DNA of 64,000 nt from Roseicyclus sp. (GTDB lineage Bacteria > Pseudomonadota > Alphaproteobacteria > Rhodobacterales > Rhodobacteraceae). Location of the stretch: positions 1 through 64,000 of the forward strand of contig JAGYJU010000016.1 in assembly GCA_018401965.1 (NCBI GenBank), read 5' to 3'. The notes under the pieces were generated by a model. It saw only the letters and a list, made by a program, of their open reading frames with translations, made no database searches and was not told where the DNA came from. Position 1 is the first letter of the stretch. Every line of letters begins with the position of its first letter. The position numbers and the translations under genes are program-made. This document shows positions 19,471-27,887 of the stretch, piece after piece.

Positions 19471-19946
19471 GGTGCTGTCCCTGTTGGCTGCACTGATCCA
19501 GAGCGTGGGATCATCGAACCGTCACGGGCAAACCTGCCCGTGCCCCTGCCACATCGCGCAGCATCCGGGGCGTCCTGTCAAGTTGCAGAATACAACTTTT
19601 GCAAAAATTAACCTTTTTCGGGCGCGTAATTTACCATGGCGCCACGATGGCTCGACCGGCGGCGCACTGAAACAAAAGGGGCAGTCTTGCCCCCTGTCCC
19701 GCGCGGAATCGCCCCCGGCGCAGGCCGGGCCAGCGGCGCAGGCCCCGGATCATCCACCTGACTTTCCACGTATTTATGAAACTCGCGGTCGTTCACGCAA
19801 TCTCGCAACCGGTCACGCCCATGTGTCCCACGCGCCTGTGATTGGCGTTTGATCACGCGCCAAAGGCAAGCTTTGCGTGTCAGCCACACCCGTGGCGACG
19901 CTTGATCATCATCCCACGTGAACCGCTTATTCCGGAGCAAACCGTC
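19471..19946. other. Intergenic region upstream of B12 regulator and bufferin cluster
   Basis: 476 bases with no gene. It holds the divergent promoters of the B12-binding gene and bufA. Features seen: inverted repeat AAGTTG-N7-CAACTT at 19580-19598 next to an AT-rich patch (TTGCAAAAATTAACC), a small GGGGCAgtctTGCCCC hairpin near 19679, and a GGAG just before bufA. Confidence 0.6.
19580..19598. promoter_or_regulatory. Inverted repeat AAGTTG-N7-CAACTT, possible operator
   Basis: A perfect 6-base dyad with a 7-base spacer in the promoter region shared by the B12-binding gene and the bufferin cluster. It overlaps a minus-strand TTGACA that could be a -35 element. The binding protein is unknown. 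Confidence 0.4.
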
Positions 19947-20291
19947 ATGACCACAGCCACCAAATCCCTCGCCCTTCTGGGTGCCGTTGCCGCCGCAGTC
20001 ACCGCCCATGGCGTGACCGATGCCCAAGCCCAGGCACAGGAAAAATGCTTTGGCGTCAGCCTTGCAGGGGAAAACGACTGCGCCGCCGGGCCGGGGACGA
20101 CCTGCGCTGGCACCTCCACCATCGATTACCAGGGCAATGCCTGGACGCTGGTCCCCGCAGGCACCTGCGGCGACATCGAGCTGCCCGAGGGCCGCATGGG
20201 CGCGACCGAGGCAGAGCTGCAGGCGGCGGGCTATGCCGGGCTTGCGCGCGACCTGCCCGAAGGCACCGACGCGGCCAATCTGCGCATGTAA
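19947..20291 (+). CDS. bufA1: BufA1-family (DUF2282) bufferin precursor peptide
   Basis: 114 residues with a clear Sec signal peptide ([20 protein letters not shown]...DAQAQA) that is unusual for a RiPP but normal for bufferins. The mature part has four Cys in the DUF2282 pattern: [21 protein letters not shown] and VPAGTC. In known bufferins DUF692/DUF2063 enzymes modify such Cys residues to make periplasmic copper-binding peptides. It is the first gene of the cluster, preceded by a GGAG site and followed by a hairpin at 20302-20329. Chosen ATG 19947 begins exactly at the signal peptide. Confidence 0.88.
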   Translation: MTTATKSLALLGAVAAAVTAHGVTDAQAQAQEKCFGVSLAGENDCAAGPGTTCAGTSTIDYQGNAWTLVPAGTCGDIELPEGRMGATEAELQAAGYAGLARDLPEGTDAANLRM

Positions 20292-20301
20292 TCCCCCCAT
20301 C

Positions 20302-20329
20302 GCGGCCCCCTGCGATCGCGGGGGGCCGC
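20302..20329 (+). terminator. Hairpin between bufferin precursor and maturase
   Basis: A strong GC stem GCGGCCCCC / GGGGGGCCGC with a 9-base loop, 10 bases after the bufA stop and 31 before the bufB start. It probably attenuates read-through or protects the upstream mRNA so that more precursor than enzyme is made (inference). Confidence 0.7.
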
Positions 20330-20360
20330 ACCCTGTTTGCGTTCCCGAAAGTCGCCACCG

Positions 20361-21221
20361 ATGTTCGATGTCTCCCCTTGCAAACACCTGCCGATTGCCG
20401 CCGGCATTGGCTTCAAGGCACAGCATTTTTCGGGCCTGATGTCGGCCCCCGGCCCGGTGCGGTGGATCGAAATCCATGCCGAGAACTACATGGGCGCAGG
20501 TGGCCGCCCCATGGCGCAGCTGCGTGCGCTGGCCGAGCGCTTTCCCATATCCGTCCATGGCGTCGGCCTGTCCATTGGCGGCGACCGCGCGTTGGACCGC
20601 GATCATCTCGCCCGGCTGCTGCACCTGTGCGACGGGGTATCGCCCGCCAGCTTTTCCGAACACCTCGCCTGGTCGACGCATGACGCGGGGTTCCTGAACG
20701 ATCTTTTGCCGCTGCCCTACACCGCCAAAACGCTGGCCCGCGTGGCGGACCACATCGACCAGGTGCAAGACACGCTTGGCCGCCGGATGCTGTTGGAAAA
20801 CCCGTCGACCTACCTGGCCTTTGCCGAAACCACGATGGCCGAGGTCGATTTCCTGTCAGAGCTTGCCCGGCGCACCGGCTGTGGCCTGTTGCTCGACGTG
20901 AACAATGTCTTTGTCTCGGCCGTGAACCATGGCACCGATCCGCGCGCCTATGTCGACGCATTTCCCCTGGAGGCGGTGGGCGAAATCCACCTTGGCGGCC
21001 ATGATGATGACACCGATGACGCCGGGCGCCCCCTGTTGATCGACAGCCATGGCAGGCCCGTGGCCGATCCGGTCTGGGCGCTTTATGCCTACACCATCGC
21101 GCGGGGTGGGCCGAAACCCACCCTGATCGAATGGGACACCGATGTGCCGCCCCTGCCAGAACTACAGGCCGAAGCCGCGCGCGCGGCCACGATCCTTGCA
21201 CCGGTGGGGCGGCTGTCATGA
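20361..21221 (+). CDS. bufB: DUF692/MNIO family RiPP maturase (BufB)
   Basis: 286 residues, TIM-barrel-type multinuclear non-haem iron oxygenase family. Conserved metal-ligand segments are visible in order: [62 protein letters not shown] and [11 protein letters not shown]. Family members oxidise Cys residues of a precursor with help from a partner protein. It lies between the BufA-like precursor and the DUF2063 partner, with which it overlaps by ATGA at 21218. Modification chemistry is inferred from the family. Confidence 0.9.
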   Translation: MFDVSPCKHLPIAAGIGFKAQHFSGLMSAPGPVRWIEIHAENYMGAGGRPMAQLRALAERFPISVHGVGLSIGGDRALDRDHLARLLHLCDGVSPASFSEHLAWSTHDAGFLNDLLPLPYTAKTLARVADHIDQVQDTLGRRMLLENPSTYLAFAETTMAEVDFLSELARRTGCGLLLDVNNVFVSAVNHGTDPRAYVDAFPLEAVGEIHLGGHDDDTDDAGRPLLIDSHGRPVADPVWALYAYTIARGGPKPTLIEWDTDVPPLPELQAEAARAATILAPVGRLS

Positions 21222-21959
21222 CCGACCAGACCCAGTTCGCCAAGGCCCTGCTGGACCCGGCCCAGCCCGCGCCCGCGGGGGTGGTAAACCCCTTTGGCGG
21301 CCCTGCCGGCAAACGGTTCGACATCTACCGCAACACCGTCGCCATATCGCTGACCGAGGCGCTGGAAACCGGGTTTCCCACCGTGCGCAAATTGGTGGGC
21401 AATGATTTCTTTCGCGCCATGGCCGGGGTATTCTTGCGCGCGCATCCCCCCGGCGATCCGCGCCTGCCGCTCTATGGCAGCAAGTTTCCCGGTTTTCTGA
21501 CCCGGTTCGATCCGGTCGCGCATTTGCGCTACCTGCCCGATGTGGCGCGGCTTGATCTGGGGTTGCGGCAATCCTCACCACGCCGCCGACGCCGCGCCGC
21601 TGGACACGCGCGGGCAAGACCCGGCGGCGGTGATGGCGCTGCGGCCACGGCTTGCGCCCGCCACGCTGGTCTTGTCGTCGCGCTTCGCGCTGTTCGACAT
21701 CTGGCGCTACAACACCCAACCCGGCACGCCCCGGCCCGGCACCGCAGGCCAGGATGTTCTGATCGCCCGCGCGGGCTTTGACCCGGTGCCGCACCTGTTG
21801 CCGCCGGGCGGGCTGGCATTCGCGCGCGCCCTGAAAGGGCGGCTGACCCTGGCCGAGGCGATGACCCGCTGTCTTGCCGATCACCCGGAGGCCGATATCG
21901 CGGCGTTGGTCACGCTGTTTTTCACCTCGGGCGCGCTGACATGTGACCCCTCGCCCTGA
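21218..21959 (+). CDS. bufC: DUF2063 putative DNA-binding/partner protein (BufC), frameshifted
   Basis: About 246 residues once joined. The N-terminal DUF2063 domain reads [38 protein letters not shown] and [15 protein letters not shown]. After [15 protein letters not shown] the frame is lost near 21570; removing one base continues into [18 protein letters not shown] and ends normally at 21959. BufC acts with BufB by presenting the precursor. The start overlaps the bufB stop. The frame break is probably a sequence error, but if real the cluster would be inactive. Confidence 0.83.
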
Positions 21960-21978
21960 TCCCGAAAGGAACGCGCCC

Positions 21979-22558
21979 ATGCAGTCCATCATCGCGCTTC
22001 ATGCCCGCATCTTTGGCGCGCTGGAAACCCGCGTCGCGCCCGCAGCCTTGCCCACGCTGGCGCGAGGGCTGGTCGTCGCAACGCTGTTTGCCTATTACTG
22101 GAATTCCGGCCTGACCAAGACAGGCGACGGCGCGCTTGGGCTGATCCGGCTGGATACGGGCGCCTATATCCAGATCCTGCCGCGCCTGTTCGATGCTGGT
22201 GGGCTATGACCCTTCGGCGCTTGGCCCCGTTGCGCGGCTGGTGGTTCTGGCGGGCACCTGGGCGGAATTCATCTTGCCGATCCTGCTGGCGCTTGGCCTG
22301 TTCACCCGGCTGGCCGCATTGGGCATGATCGGGTTCGTCCTGGTGCAGACCTGGGTCGATGTGATGGGCCATGGCGCAGCCCTTGGCGCGCTGTTTGACC
22401 GCCACGCCGATGGCTTGATCGACACGCGGGCCTTCTGGCTGTTCCCGCTGATCGTGCTGGTGTTCAAGGGCGGCGGGCCGCTATCGGTCGATGCGGCGCT
22501 GTCGCGCGGTCACACGAGGCCCAAAGCCGCCTTTGCGCCCGCATCCCAACCCAGGTAA
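21979..22558 (+). CDS. DoxX-family membrane protein (frameshifted)
   Basis: About 192 residues after joining frames. Four hydrophobic segments are seen (ARGLVVATLFAYYWNSGLTK, VARLVVLAGTWAEFILPILL, ALGLFTRLAALGMIGFVLVQ and AFWLFPLIVLVF). At 22196 an extra T turns LFDAVGYDP into LFDAGGL-stop. DoxX genes commonly close bufferin clusters; their role may be redox or electron supply at the membrane, which is not established. A GAAAGGAACG ribosome site precedes ATG 21979. The 3' end overlaps the convergent arsC-like gene by 49 bases. Confidence 0.8.
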
Positions 22559-22833
22559 AGCGCCGATCCGGTGTCGATGACCGGGCGTTTCATCAGCGCC
22601 GGATGCTCGGCCAAAAGGCTTGCGGGATCGCCCGCGCGCGCGTCACCCGACAACCCGCGCCAGGTGGTGGAGCGGCGGTTGACCAAGGCCTCGCCAAAGC
22701 GGTCGAGAAACCGGGCCCGCGTCGCATCATCAAGCGGCGTGTCGCGGATATCGACCAGAACTGCGCCGTGCCCCGCCAAGGCCTTGAGCGCCGCGCGGCA
22801 GGTGTCACAATTTTTCAGCCCGTAGATTTTCAT
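22510..22833 (-). CDS. ArsC/Spx-family thioredoxin-fold protein
   Basis: 107 residues. MKIYGLKNCDTCRAALKAL holds the N-terminal CxxC redox motif, and the later MKRPVIDTGSALYLGW matches the ArsC family RPI region. This is the short ArsC/YffB-like subgroup, often annotated as arsenate reductase, but no arsenic-resistance genes are nearby, so a general thiol-redox role is equally likely. ATG 22833 is directly followed by the conserved first strand. Its 3' end overlaps the convergent DoxX gene. Confidence 0.85.
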   Translation of the reverse strand: MKIYGLKNCDTCRAALKALAGHGAVLVDIRDTPLDDATRARFLDRFGEALVNRRSTTWRGLSGDARAGDPASLLAEHPALMKRPVIDTGSALYLGWDAGAKAALGLV

Positions 22834-23030
22834 GCTCGCCCCCGGTTGGTGCCCCGGATCGTGCCGGGATTTCCGGGCAATCTTGGCGAAACGGCGGCGG
22901 GGTTCAAGGCGTGAACGGGGGAATGCCGCCGGGCGAAACCCGATGCCCCACGCGTGGGACATGATGCGCCCCAATGAAATCAAGGGCGTCCAGGGGCGAA
23001 TTCATTTTTGGTTAGGATTTGATCGCAGGG

Positions 23031-23060
23031 CGTAGGGTGGGCAGATCTGCCCACCCTACG
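23031..23060. repeat. Perfect 30-base palindrome containing the thyX stop codon
   Basis: CGTAGGGTGGGCAG/ATCTGCCCACCCTACG-type palindrome, perfect over 30 bases. The thyX TAG at 23056-23058 lies inside it, so the element probably inserted at or serves as the gene's terminator. The same core is in the repeats at 2105-2160 and 44073-44129. Confidence 0.85.
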
Positions 23061-23961
23061 CGAAGACCGCTTCGAATTCGCGCCATTCACCCTTGCTCAT
23101 GCCACTTGTTTCTTGCGTGACATCCTCGCCCGCCAGGCGCCGGCGGATCACCTCGACCCCCTTGGCCGACAGGTTCACGCCGCCCATGCGGTAATCTTCG
23201 AAGGCGCCAAAGGCGATCGGCACCCAATCGGCCACCAGCTTGCACATCAGTTCGGCATAAACGCGGATTTCATATTGCGCATGGGCATCGGCGCGCAGGC
23301 GCAGGAAATGGAACAGGTTGTGCAGATCGACCTTCCAGTACCATTGCGTATAAACATTGGCGGGCAGGTTCATGCGCGCCAATTCGCGCGCCAGCCCCTG
23401 TTGGCCGTCCTGCGACAGCATCGCCTCGTAATTGTCATAGGCGCGGCCCGCGTCGGATTTGAGCAGCTCCAGAACCCGCGCCGCTTCCTCGCCTTGCAGC
23501 ACCGCGCCCCGGCCCTGGTTGTTGACGGTGGATTGCGCCGCCAGGTGTTCGGGGGCGGGAATGTAGAATTCCCGGTCAAGGATCGAATAGCGCGCCGAAT
23601 ATTCATTCACGTTCGCGGTGCGGTGGCGGATCCATTGCCGGGCCACGAAGACCGGAAGCTTGACGTGGAACTTGACCTCGCACATCTCGAAGGGGGTCGA
23701 ATGCCAATGCCGCATCAGGTAGCGGATCAGCCCCTCGTCATTGGACACATGCTTGGTCCCCGCGCCATAGCTGACGCGCGCGGCCTGAACGATGGCGCTG
23801 TCATCCCCCATGTAATCGATCACCCGGACAAAGCCGTGATCCAGCACCGGATGGGCGGTGTAAAGATGCGCCTCCATCCCCTCGCTGACGGCGCGCAGCG
23901 TCGGCTTGGCCTGCGCGCGGGCGGCATCGATTTCGGCTTGGGCATCAGAGGTGAGCGGCAT
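23056..23961 (-). CDS. thyX: FAD-dependent thymidylate synthase ThyX
   Basis: 301 residues. The ThyX signature [15 protein letters not shown] is present, with [20 protein letters not shown] before it and [19 protein letters not shown] after it. It makes dTMP from dUMP using FAD and methylenetetrahydrofolate, replacing ThyA. This is the usual enzyme in Rhodobacteraceae. It stands alone between the arsC-like gene and the divergent gloA, and its stop codon sits within a 30-base palindrome. Confidence 0.97.
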   Translation of the reverse strand: MPLTSDAQAEIDAARAQAKPTLRAVSEGMEAHLYTAHPVLDHGFVRVIDYMGDDSAIVQAARVSYGAGTKHVSNDEGLIRYLMRHWHSTPFEMCEVKFHVKLPVFVARQWIRHRTANVNEYSARYSILDREFYIPAPEHLAAQSTVNNQGRGAVLQGEEAARVLELLKSDAGRAYDNYEAMLSQDGQQGLARELARMNLPANVYTQWYWKVDLHNLFHFLRLRADAHAQYEIRVYAELMCKLVADWVPIAFGAFEDYRMGGVNLSAKGVEVIRRRLAGEDVTQETSGMSKGEWREFEAVFA

Positions 23962-24151
23962 GGGGCGGCTCCTTCCTGGTCTGGGATGGCATCATGACCG
24001 CTATATCTTGCATCACCGGGGGGGGCGCCCGCAAGATAAAGGGGCCCCAGGGGCGCGCTTTTACCCACAGGAAATTTACGGATCATGGGGATGTGCGCCC
24101 GTGCCCGGCGCGCTAGGATCGGACCCAGAGACAGGAAAGGGACCAAGCCCA

Positions 24152-24574
24152 ATGAAATATCTGCACACGATGGTACGGGTAAAGGATCTGGAAACGTCGA
24201 TGGCGTTCTACCAGCTGCTTGGCCTGCGGGAAACACGGCGCAGCGAAAGCGAACAGGGCCGCTTTACCCTGATCTTCATGGCGGCCCCCGGAGACGAGGC
24301 CTGCCCGGTGGAACTGACCTACAACTGGGATGGCGATGACGGCCTGCCATCGGACAGCCGCCATTTCGGCCACCTGGCCTATGCGGTCGACAATATCTAC
24401 GAGGTTTGCCAGCATCTGATGGACAATGGCGTGACCATCAACCGCCCGCCCCGCGATGGAAGGATGGCCTTTGTGCGGTCGCCCGACAACATCTCGATCG
24501 AGCTGTTGCAGGCGGGCGAGGCGCTGGCCCCGGCGGAACCCTGGGCCTCGATGGGCAATACGGGCCATTGGTGA
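24152..24574 (+). CDS. gloA: Lactoylglutathione lyase (glyoxalase I)
   Basis: 140 residues, one VOC domain pair. The four metal ligands are in place: His in KYLHTMVRV, Glu in PVELTYNW, His in FGHLAYAV and Glu in ISIELLQ. It isomerises the methylglyoxal-glutathione hemithioacetal to S-lactoylglutathione. ATG 24152 is preceded by AGGAAAGGGACC. The stop overlaps the GTG start of the DUF1194 gene, so the two are translationally coupled. Confidence 0.93.
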   Translation: MKYLHTMVRVKDLETSMAFYQLLGLRETRRSESEQGRFTLIFMAAPGDEACPVELTYNWDGDDGLPSDSRHFGHLAYAVDNIYEVCQHLMDNGVTINRPPRDGRMAFVRSPDNISIELLQAGEALAPAEPWASMGNTGHW

Positions 24575-25275
24575 GGGCCGCGGCCCTTGCGCTGGGTCTG
24601 GCGCTGGCGGCAAGCCCTGCCGCAGCCCAGGACCAGTGTCGCCTGGCGCTTTTGTTGGGGATCGACGTGTCGGCCTCGGTCGATGCGGCGGAATATGACC
24701 AGCAATTGGCCGGCATCGCCAGCGCCCTGACCGCGCCCGAAATCGTGGCCGCCTTCCTGGACGGGCCGGGGCCGGTGGCCCTGTCGATCTATGAATGGTC
24801 CGGGCGGTTCCAACAGGACCTGGTGGTGGATTGGACGCTGATCACCAGCCGCGACGACCTGCAGCGGGTGGCAGACCGGATGATGCGCCAGACGCGCCGC
24901 TCGGCCGATTTTCCCACCGCTCTTGGCTATGCGCTCGGCTTTGCGGCCGGGCATTTCGCGGATGCGCCGCCCTGCCTGTTCCAGACGCTGGATATTTCCG
25001 GCGATGGCGAAAACAACGACGGTTTCGCCCCCGATGCCGCCTATGATCATTTTCCCTTTGACGGGGTCACGGTGAACGGGCTGGCCATTGGCGGCGCGTC
25101 GCGCGGGATCGAGGATTATTTTCTGCAACAGGTCATTCGCGGCCCCGGCGCCTTTGTCGAACATGCCGCCAACCACCAGGATTTCGCGGATGCGATGCGG
25201 CGCAAACTGGAACGCGAATTGCGGGTGATGGTGCTGGGCGGGCTGGCGCTGCCCACCGGGCAACTGCCGCTTTAG
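24571..25275 (+). CDS. DUF1194 secreted VWA-like protein
   Basis: 234 residues, GTG start overlapping the gloA stop. A signal peptide (RAAALALGLALAASPAAAQ) leads into a von Willebrand A-like domain with MIDAS motif LGIDVSASVDAAEY, then YEWSGRFQQDLVVDWTLI, ADFPTALGYAL and DISGDGENNDG. Probably periplasmic; its function is unknown. A decayed paralogue follows immediately (25300-25875). Confidence 0.87.
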   Translation: MRAAALALGLALAASPAAAQDQCRLALLLGIDVSASVDAAEYDQQLAGIASALTAPEIVAAFLDGPGPVALSIYEWSGRFQQDLVVDWTLITSRDDLQRVADRMMRQTRRSADFPTALGYALGFAAGHFADAPPCLFQTLDISGDGENNDGFAPDAAYDHFPFDGVTVNGLAIGGASRGIEDYFLQQVIRGPGAFVEHAANHQDFADAMRRKLERELRVMVLGGLALPTGQLPL

Positions 25276-25299
25276 GGCAGGCTCAAAAACAAACGCTAC

Positions 25300-25875
25300 A
25301 CTGCTGCGGCCTCAGCAACAGCTGGCCGCGGCGCTGGTCTCGGATGCGGTGCGAGGGGTTTCAACGGGCCCGGGCCCGATCGCCCTCGCGGTCTATGAAT
25401 GGAGCGGGCGGTTCCAGCAGGATCTGGTCATCGACTGGGTCCTGATCCGGTCGCAGGCGGATCTGACGGGCGGCCTGAACGGCTTGGCCCACCCGCGCCA
25501 CCATACCGATTTCCCCACCGCGCTTGGCTATGCGCTTGGCCATGCCGCCAGCCTCTTTGCCGAAGCACCGCCCTGCTTGTTCCGGACCCTCGGGCGGGCG
25601 ACGGGCAGAACAACGACGGCTTCGCGCCCTCGGCGGCCTATCAGCATTTCGCGCTGGACGGCGTCACGGTCAACGGGCTGGCCATCGGCGGGGCCAGCCG
25701 GGGCATCCGCGAATATTTCGAGACCGAGCTGCGGCGCGCGGGCCCGGCTCCTTCGTGGAATACGCCCCCGATCACGACGCCTTCGAGGCGGCGATGCGGC
25801 GCAAGCTGGAACGCGAATTGGGCGTGCATGGTCCTGGGCGAGCTGGCCCTGCCGACCGGGCAACTTCCCCGTTGA
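25300..25875 (+). pseudogene. Decayed second DUF1194 gene
   Basis: Sequence closely matching the intact gene just upstream, but lacking the signal peptide and MIDAS start and broken in at least two places. Recognisable pieces are PGPIALAVYEWSGRFQQDLVIDW, DFPTALGYALGHAASLFAE and APPCLFRTL in one frame; NNDGFAPSAAYQHFALDG, NGLAIGGASRGIREYFE in another; and the final LALPTGQLPR. Breaks fall near 25595-25610 and 25735-25750. It looks like a true pseudogene because of the lost 5' end. Confidence 0.8.
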
Positions 25876-25959
25876 CCCCCATCAAGCTCAACGCAGCCCG
25901 CTCCCTCATCTGGCCCGAGCACTCCCGCCGGAGGCTCCCGCAGCCTCGCCGCGGGCGCA

Positions 25960-26325
25960 GGACAGCACCGGCAGCGCCGCCAGACCCACGCGCCGCCCTC
26001 GGCCAGCAGCTATCCGTTATTATAGGTGCGCGGCGGCGGGCCGCGCCCATGATCTCGACCCCCATGCCGCGCCCTGGCGCGCTGCGCGCAGGTCCTGGTG
26101 GGATCTGGGCGATCTCATCCCGGTGCCGATCAGCAGGACGCCGATGGTGCTGGTCGCTGCCAGAAGCGGCTGCCACGGCCGGCATGGCCGCGCCAGGACG
26201 CACCGCCCGAGGGCAGCAGCAAGACTCCCCTGGACTCACCGCGCCGCCGATGCGTGGAAAACCCCGGCCCATAGCCATCGACCGGCTTTGCTGTCGTCGA
26301 ACTGACCTCGTTCAGCGCATGGTCC
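25960..26325 (-). pseudogene. Decayed second Mth938-like gene
   Basis: DNA that aligns by eye with the intact Mth938-like gene at 26551-26904. Shared blocks include GCCGCCAGACCCACGC, GTTATAGGTGCG, CCGGTGCCGAT, and near the end CCCATAGCCATCGACCGG. No frame stays open and there is no start codon context. It sits between the decayed DUF1194 and the intact Mth938-like gene. Confidence 0.7.
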
Positions 26326-26429
26326 CCCTTTGATCGGCCTCACACGGCGTAGCGGGACGGGTCCTGCCTCCCGCCAGGTATCTGGTATTTCGAGAATTGT
26401 GCCTGCACGCGCCATCGGCTTAATCAGTC

Positions 26430-26480
26430 ATGAAGCTTGACCTGATCATCAGGAACCACGTTCTTGGCTACAAGGTTAAC
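26430..26480 (-). pseudogene. Possible fragment of secF 3' end
   Basis: GATCATCAGGAACCACGTTCTTGGCTAC closely resembles the coding DNA of the secF C-terminus near 26983-27012 (GATCATCAGAACGACGTTCTTGGCGAC). It would extend the decayed duplication to a third gene. The match is short. Confidence 0.45.
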
Positions 26481-26550
26481 GGCCGCGCCTTCATCTTGGC
26501 CGGAAAACTCCCGCCGGAGGCCCCCGCCGCCTGCCACGGGCAGGCAAGGT

Positions 26551-26904
26551 CTATAGGGTCAATGCCGCCAGACCCACCCGGCGGCCTTCGGACAAGAGCA
26601 CGTTATAGGTGCGGCAGGCCGCAGGGCTAGCCGCGATTTCCACCCCGAGCCCGGCCCCTTCCAGCGCCGTGCGCAGATCGCGCGGGATCTGTGCAATCTC
26701 GGCCCCGGTGCCGATGAACAGCACATCGATGCTGCCCGCCGCCGCAAGCAGCGCCGCGCGGTCATCATAGCCGCCCCATGGCACGACACCCGTGGGCAGG
26801 ATGATCACCGCGCCCTGCACGATGTCGCCGCCGATGCGGAAGAACCCCGGCCCATAGCCATCGACCGGGCGGCTGTCGTCAAAGACCACTTCGTTCATGC
26901 GCAT
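26551..26904 (-). CDS. Mth938-like domain protein
   Basis: 117 residues, the usual size of the DUF498/Mth938 family. It has the DGYGPGFFRIGG strand, VIILPTGVVPWGG, VLFIGTGAEIAQIP and the closing ACRTYNVLLSEGRRVGLAAL. Function unknown; related to the NDUFAF3 assembly-factor fold. It lies 10 bases downstream of secF on the same strand, so it is probably the last gene of the yajC-secD-secF operon. A decayed copy lies just beyond it. Confidence 0.88.
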   Translation of the reverse strand: MRMNEVVFDDSRPVDGYGPGFFRIGGDIVQGAVIILPTGVVPWGGYDDRAALLAAAGSIDVLFIGTGAEIAQIPRDLRTALEGAGLGVEIAASPAACRTYNVLLSEGRRVGLAALTL

Positions 26905-26914
26905 GCTCGGTGCC

Positions 26915-27883
26915 TCAGGCGTCGGTGTTGGAAAACTGCGTGCCGGCCTTGGCGTCGGGCTTGGACCAGTCGCGTTTCACCCCGATCATCAGAACGACGT
27001 TCTTGGCGACATAGATCGAGGAATAGGTGCCGACGATCACGCCCCAGAAAATCGCAAAGACAAAGCCCCGGATCACGTCACCGCCCAGGATCAGCAGCGC
27101 CAGAAGCGCCACCAGCGTGGTGCCCGAGGTCATCAGCGTACGCGACAGGGTTTCATTGGCCGACAGGTTCATCACGTCCTGCAACGGGCGGCTCTTGTAC
27201 TTGATCAGGTTCTCGCGCAGCCGGTCAAAGATCACCACGGTGTCGTTGATCGAATAGCCCACGATGGTCAGAAGCGCCGCGATGGTCGCGAGGTCGAACC
27301 GGATCTGCAACAACGAAAACACCCCGATGGTCAGCACGATGTCATGGATCAGGGCCGCGACAGCGCCGATGGAAAACTGCCATTCGAAACGCAGCCAGAT
27401 ATAGACAAGGATCGCGGCCAGCGACGCCAGAACCGCGATGATCGCGGTCTGGATCAATTCGCCTGACACTTTCGGACCAACGGATTCGACGCTGGGAAAG
27501 GTCATCGCTGGGTAGACGCCCTGCAGGGCCGCCTGCACCGCCGCGATGGTTTCGGGGGTCACGCTTTCCTGGCCCGCCTGCGCCTGGATGCGGATCATGG
27601 CGACATTTTCATCGGGGCCAAAGGTGGGGTCGAACACCTCGGTGATCGACACGTCGCCCAGGGCCAGCGGGTCAAGGGCGGCGCGGTAGGCGGCGATATC
27701 CACCGGTTCCGACGCCTCGGTGCGGATCGTCGTGCCGCCGAGGAAATCGATGCCGAAATTCAGCCCCATGGTGAACCAGATGCCCAGCGACAGCACCATC
27801 GCCAGCACCGATCCGCCAAAGGTCAGGCGGGCATATTTGAAGAAATCGATGTTCGTCTGGTCGGGAACAAGGCGCAGGCGCAT
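26915..27883 (-). CDS. secF: Protein translocase subunit SecF
   Basis: 322 residues. It has the N-terminal transmembrane helix, FGIDFLGGTTIRTEAS (the SecF periplasmic entry motif), five further membrane helices, and RFDLATIAALLTIVGYSINDTVVIFDRLREN, which includes the family D-x-VVIFDR signature. With SecD it uses the proton gradient to pull exported proteins out of the SecYEG channel. It lies 4 bases after secD. Confidence 0.97.
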   Translation of the reverse strand: MRLRLVPDQTNIDFFKYARLTFGGSVLAMVLSLGIWFTMGLNFGIDFLGGTTIRTEASEPVDIAAYRAALDPLALGDVSITEVFDPTFGPDENVAMIRIQAQAGQESVTPETIAAVQAALQGVYPAMTFPSVESVGPKVSGELIQTAIIAVLASLAAILVYIWLRFEWQFSIGAVAALIHDIVLTIGVFSLLQIRFDLATIAALLTIVGYSINDTVVIFDRLRENLIKYKSRPLQDVMNLSANETLSRTLMTSGTTLVALLALLILGGDVIRGFVFAIFWGVIVGTYSSIYVAKNVVLMIGVKRDWSKPDAKAGTQFSNTDA

Positions 27884-27887
27884 GGGA

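Noticed and set aside
22510-22558. 49-base convergent overlap of DoxX and ArsC-like genes as a designed antisense control
   Set aside because: DoxX carries an indel in this copy and its true C-terminus is uncertain, so the overlap may be an accident or error.
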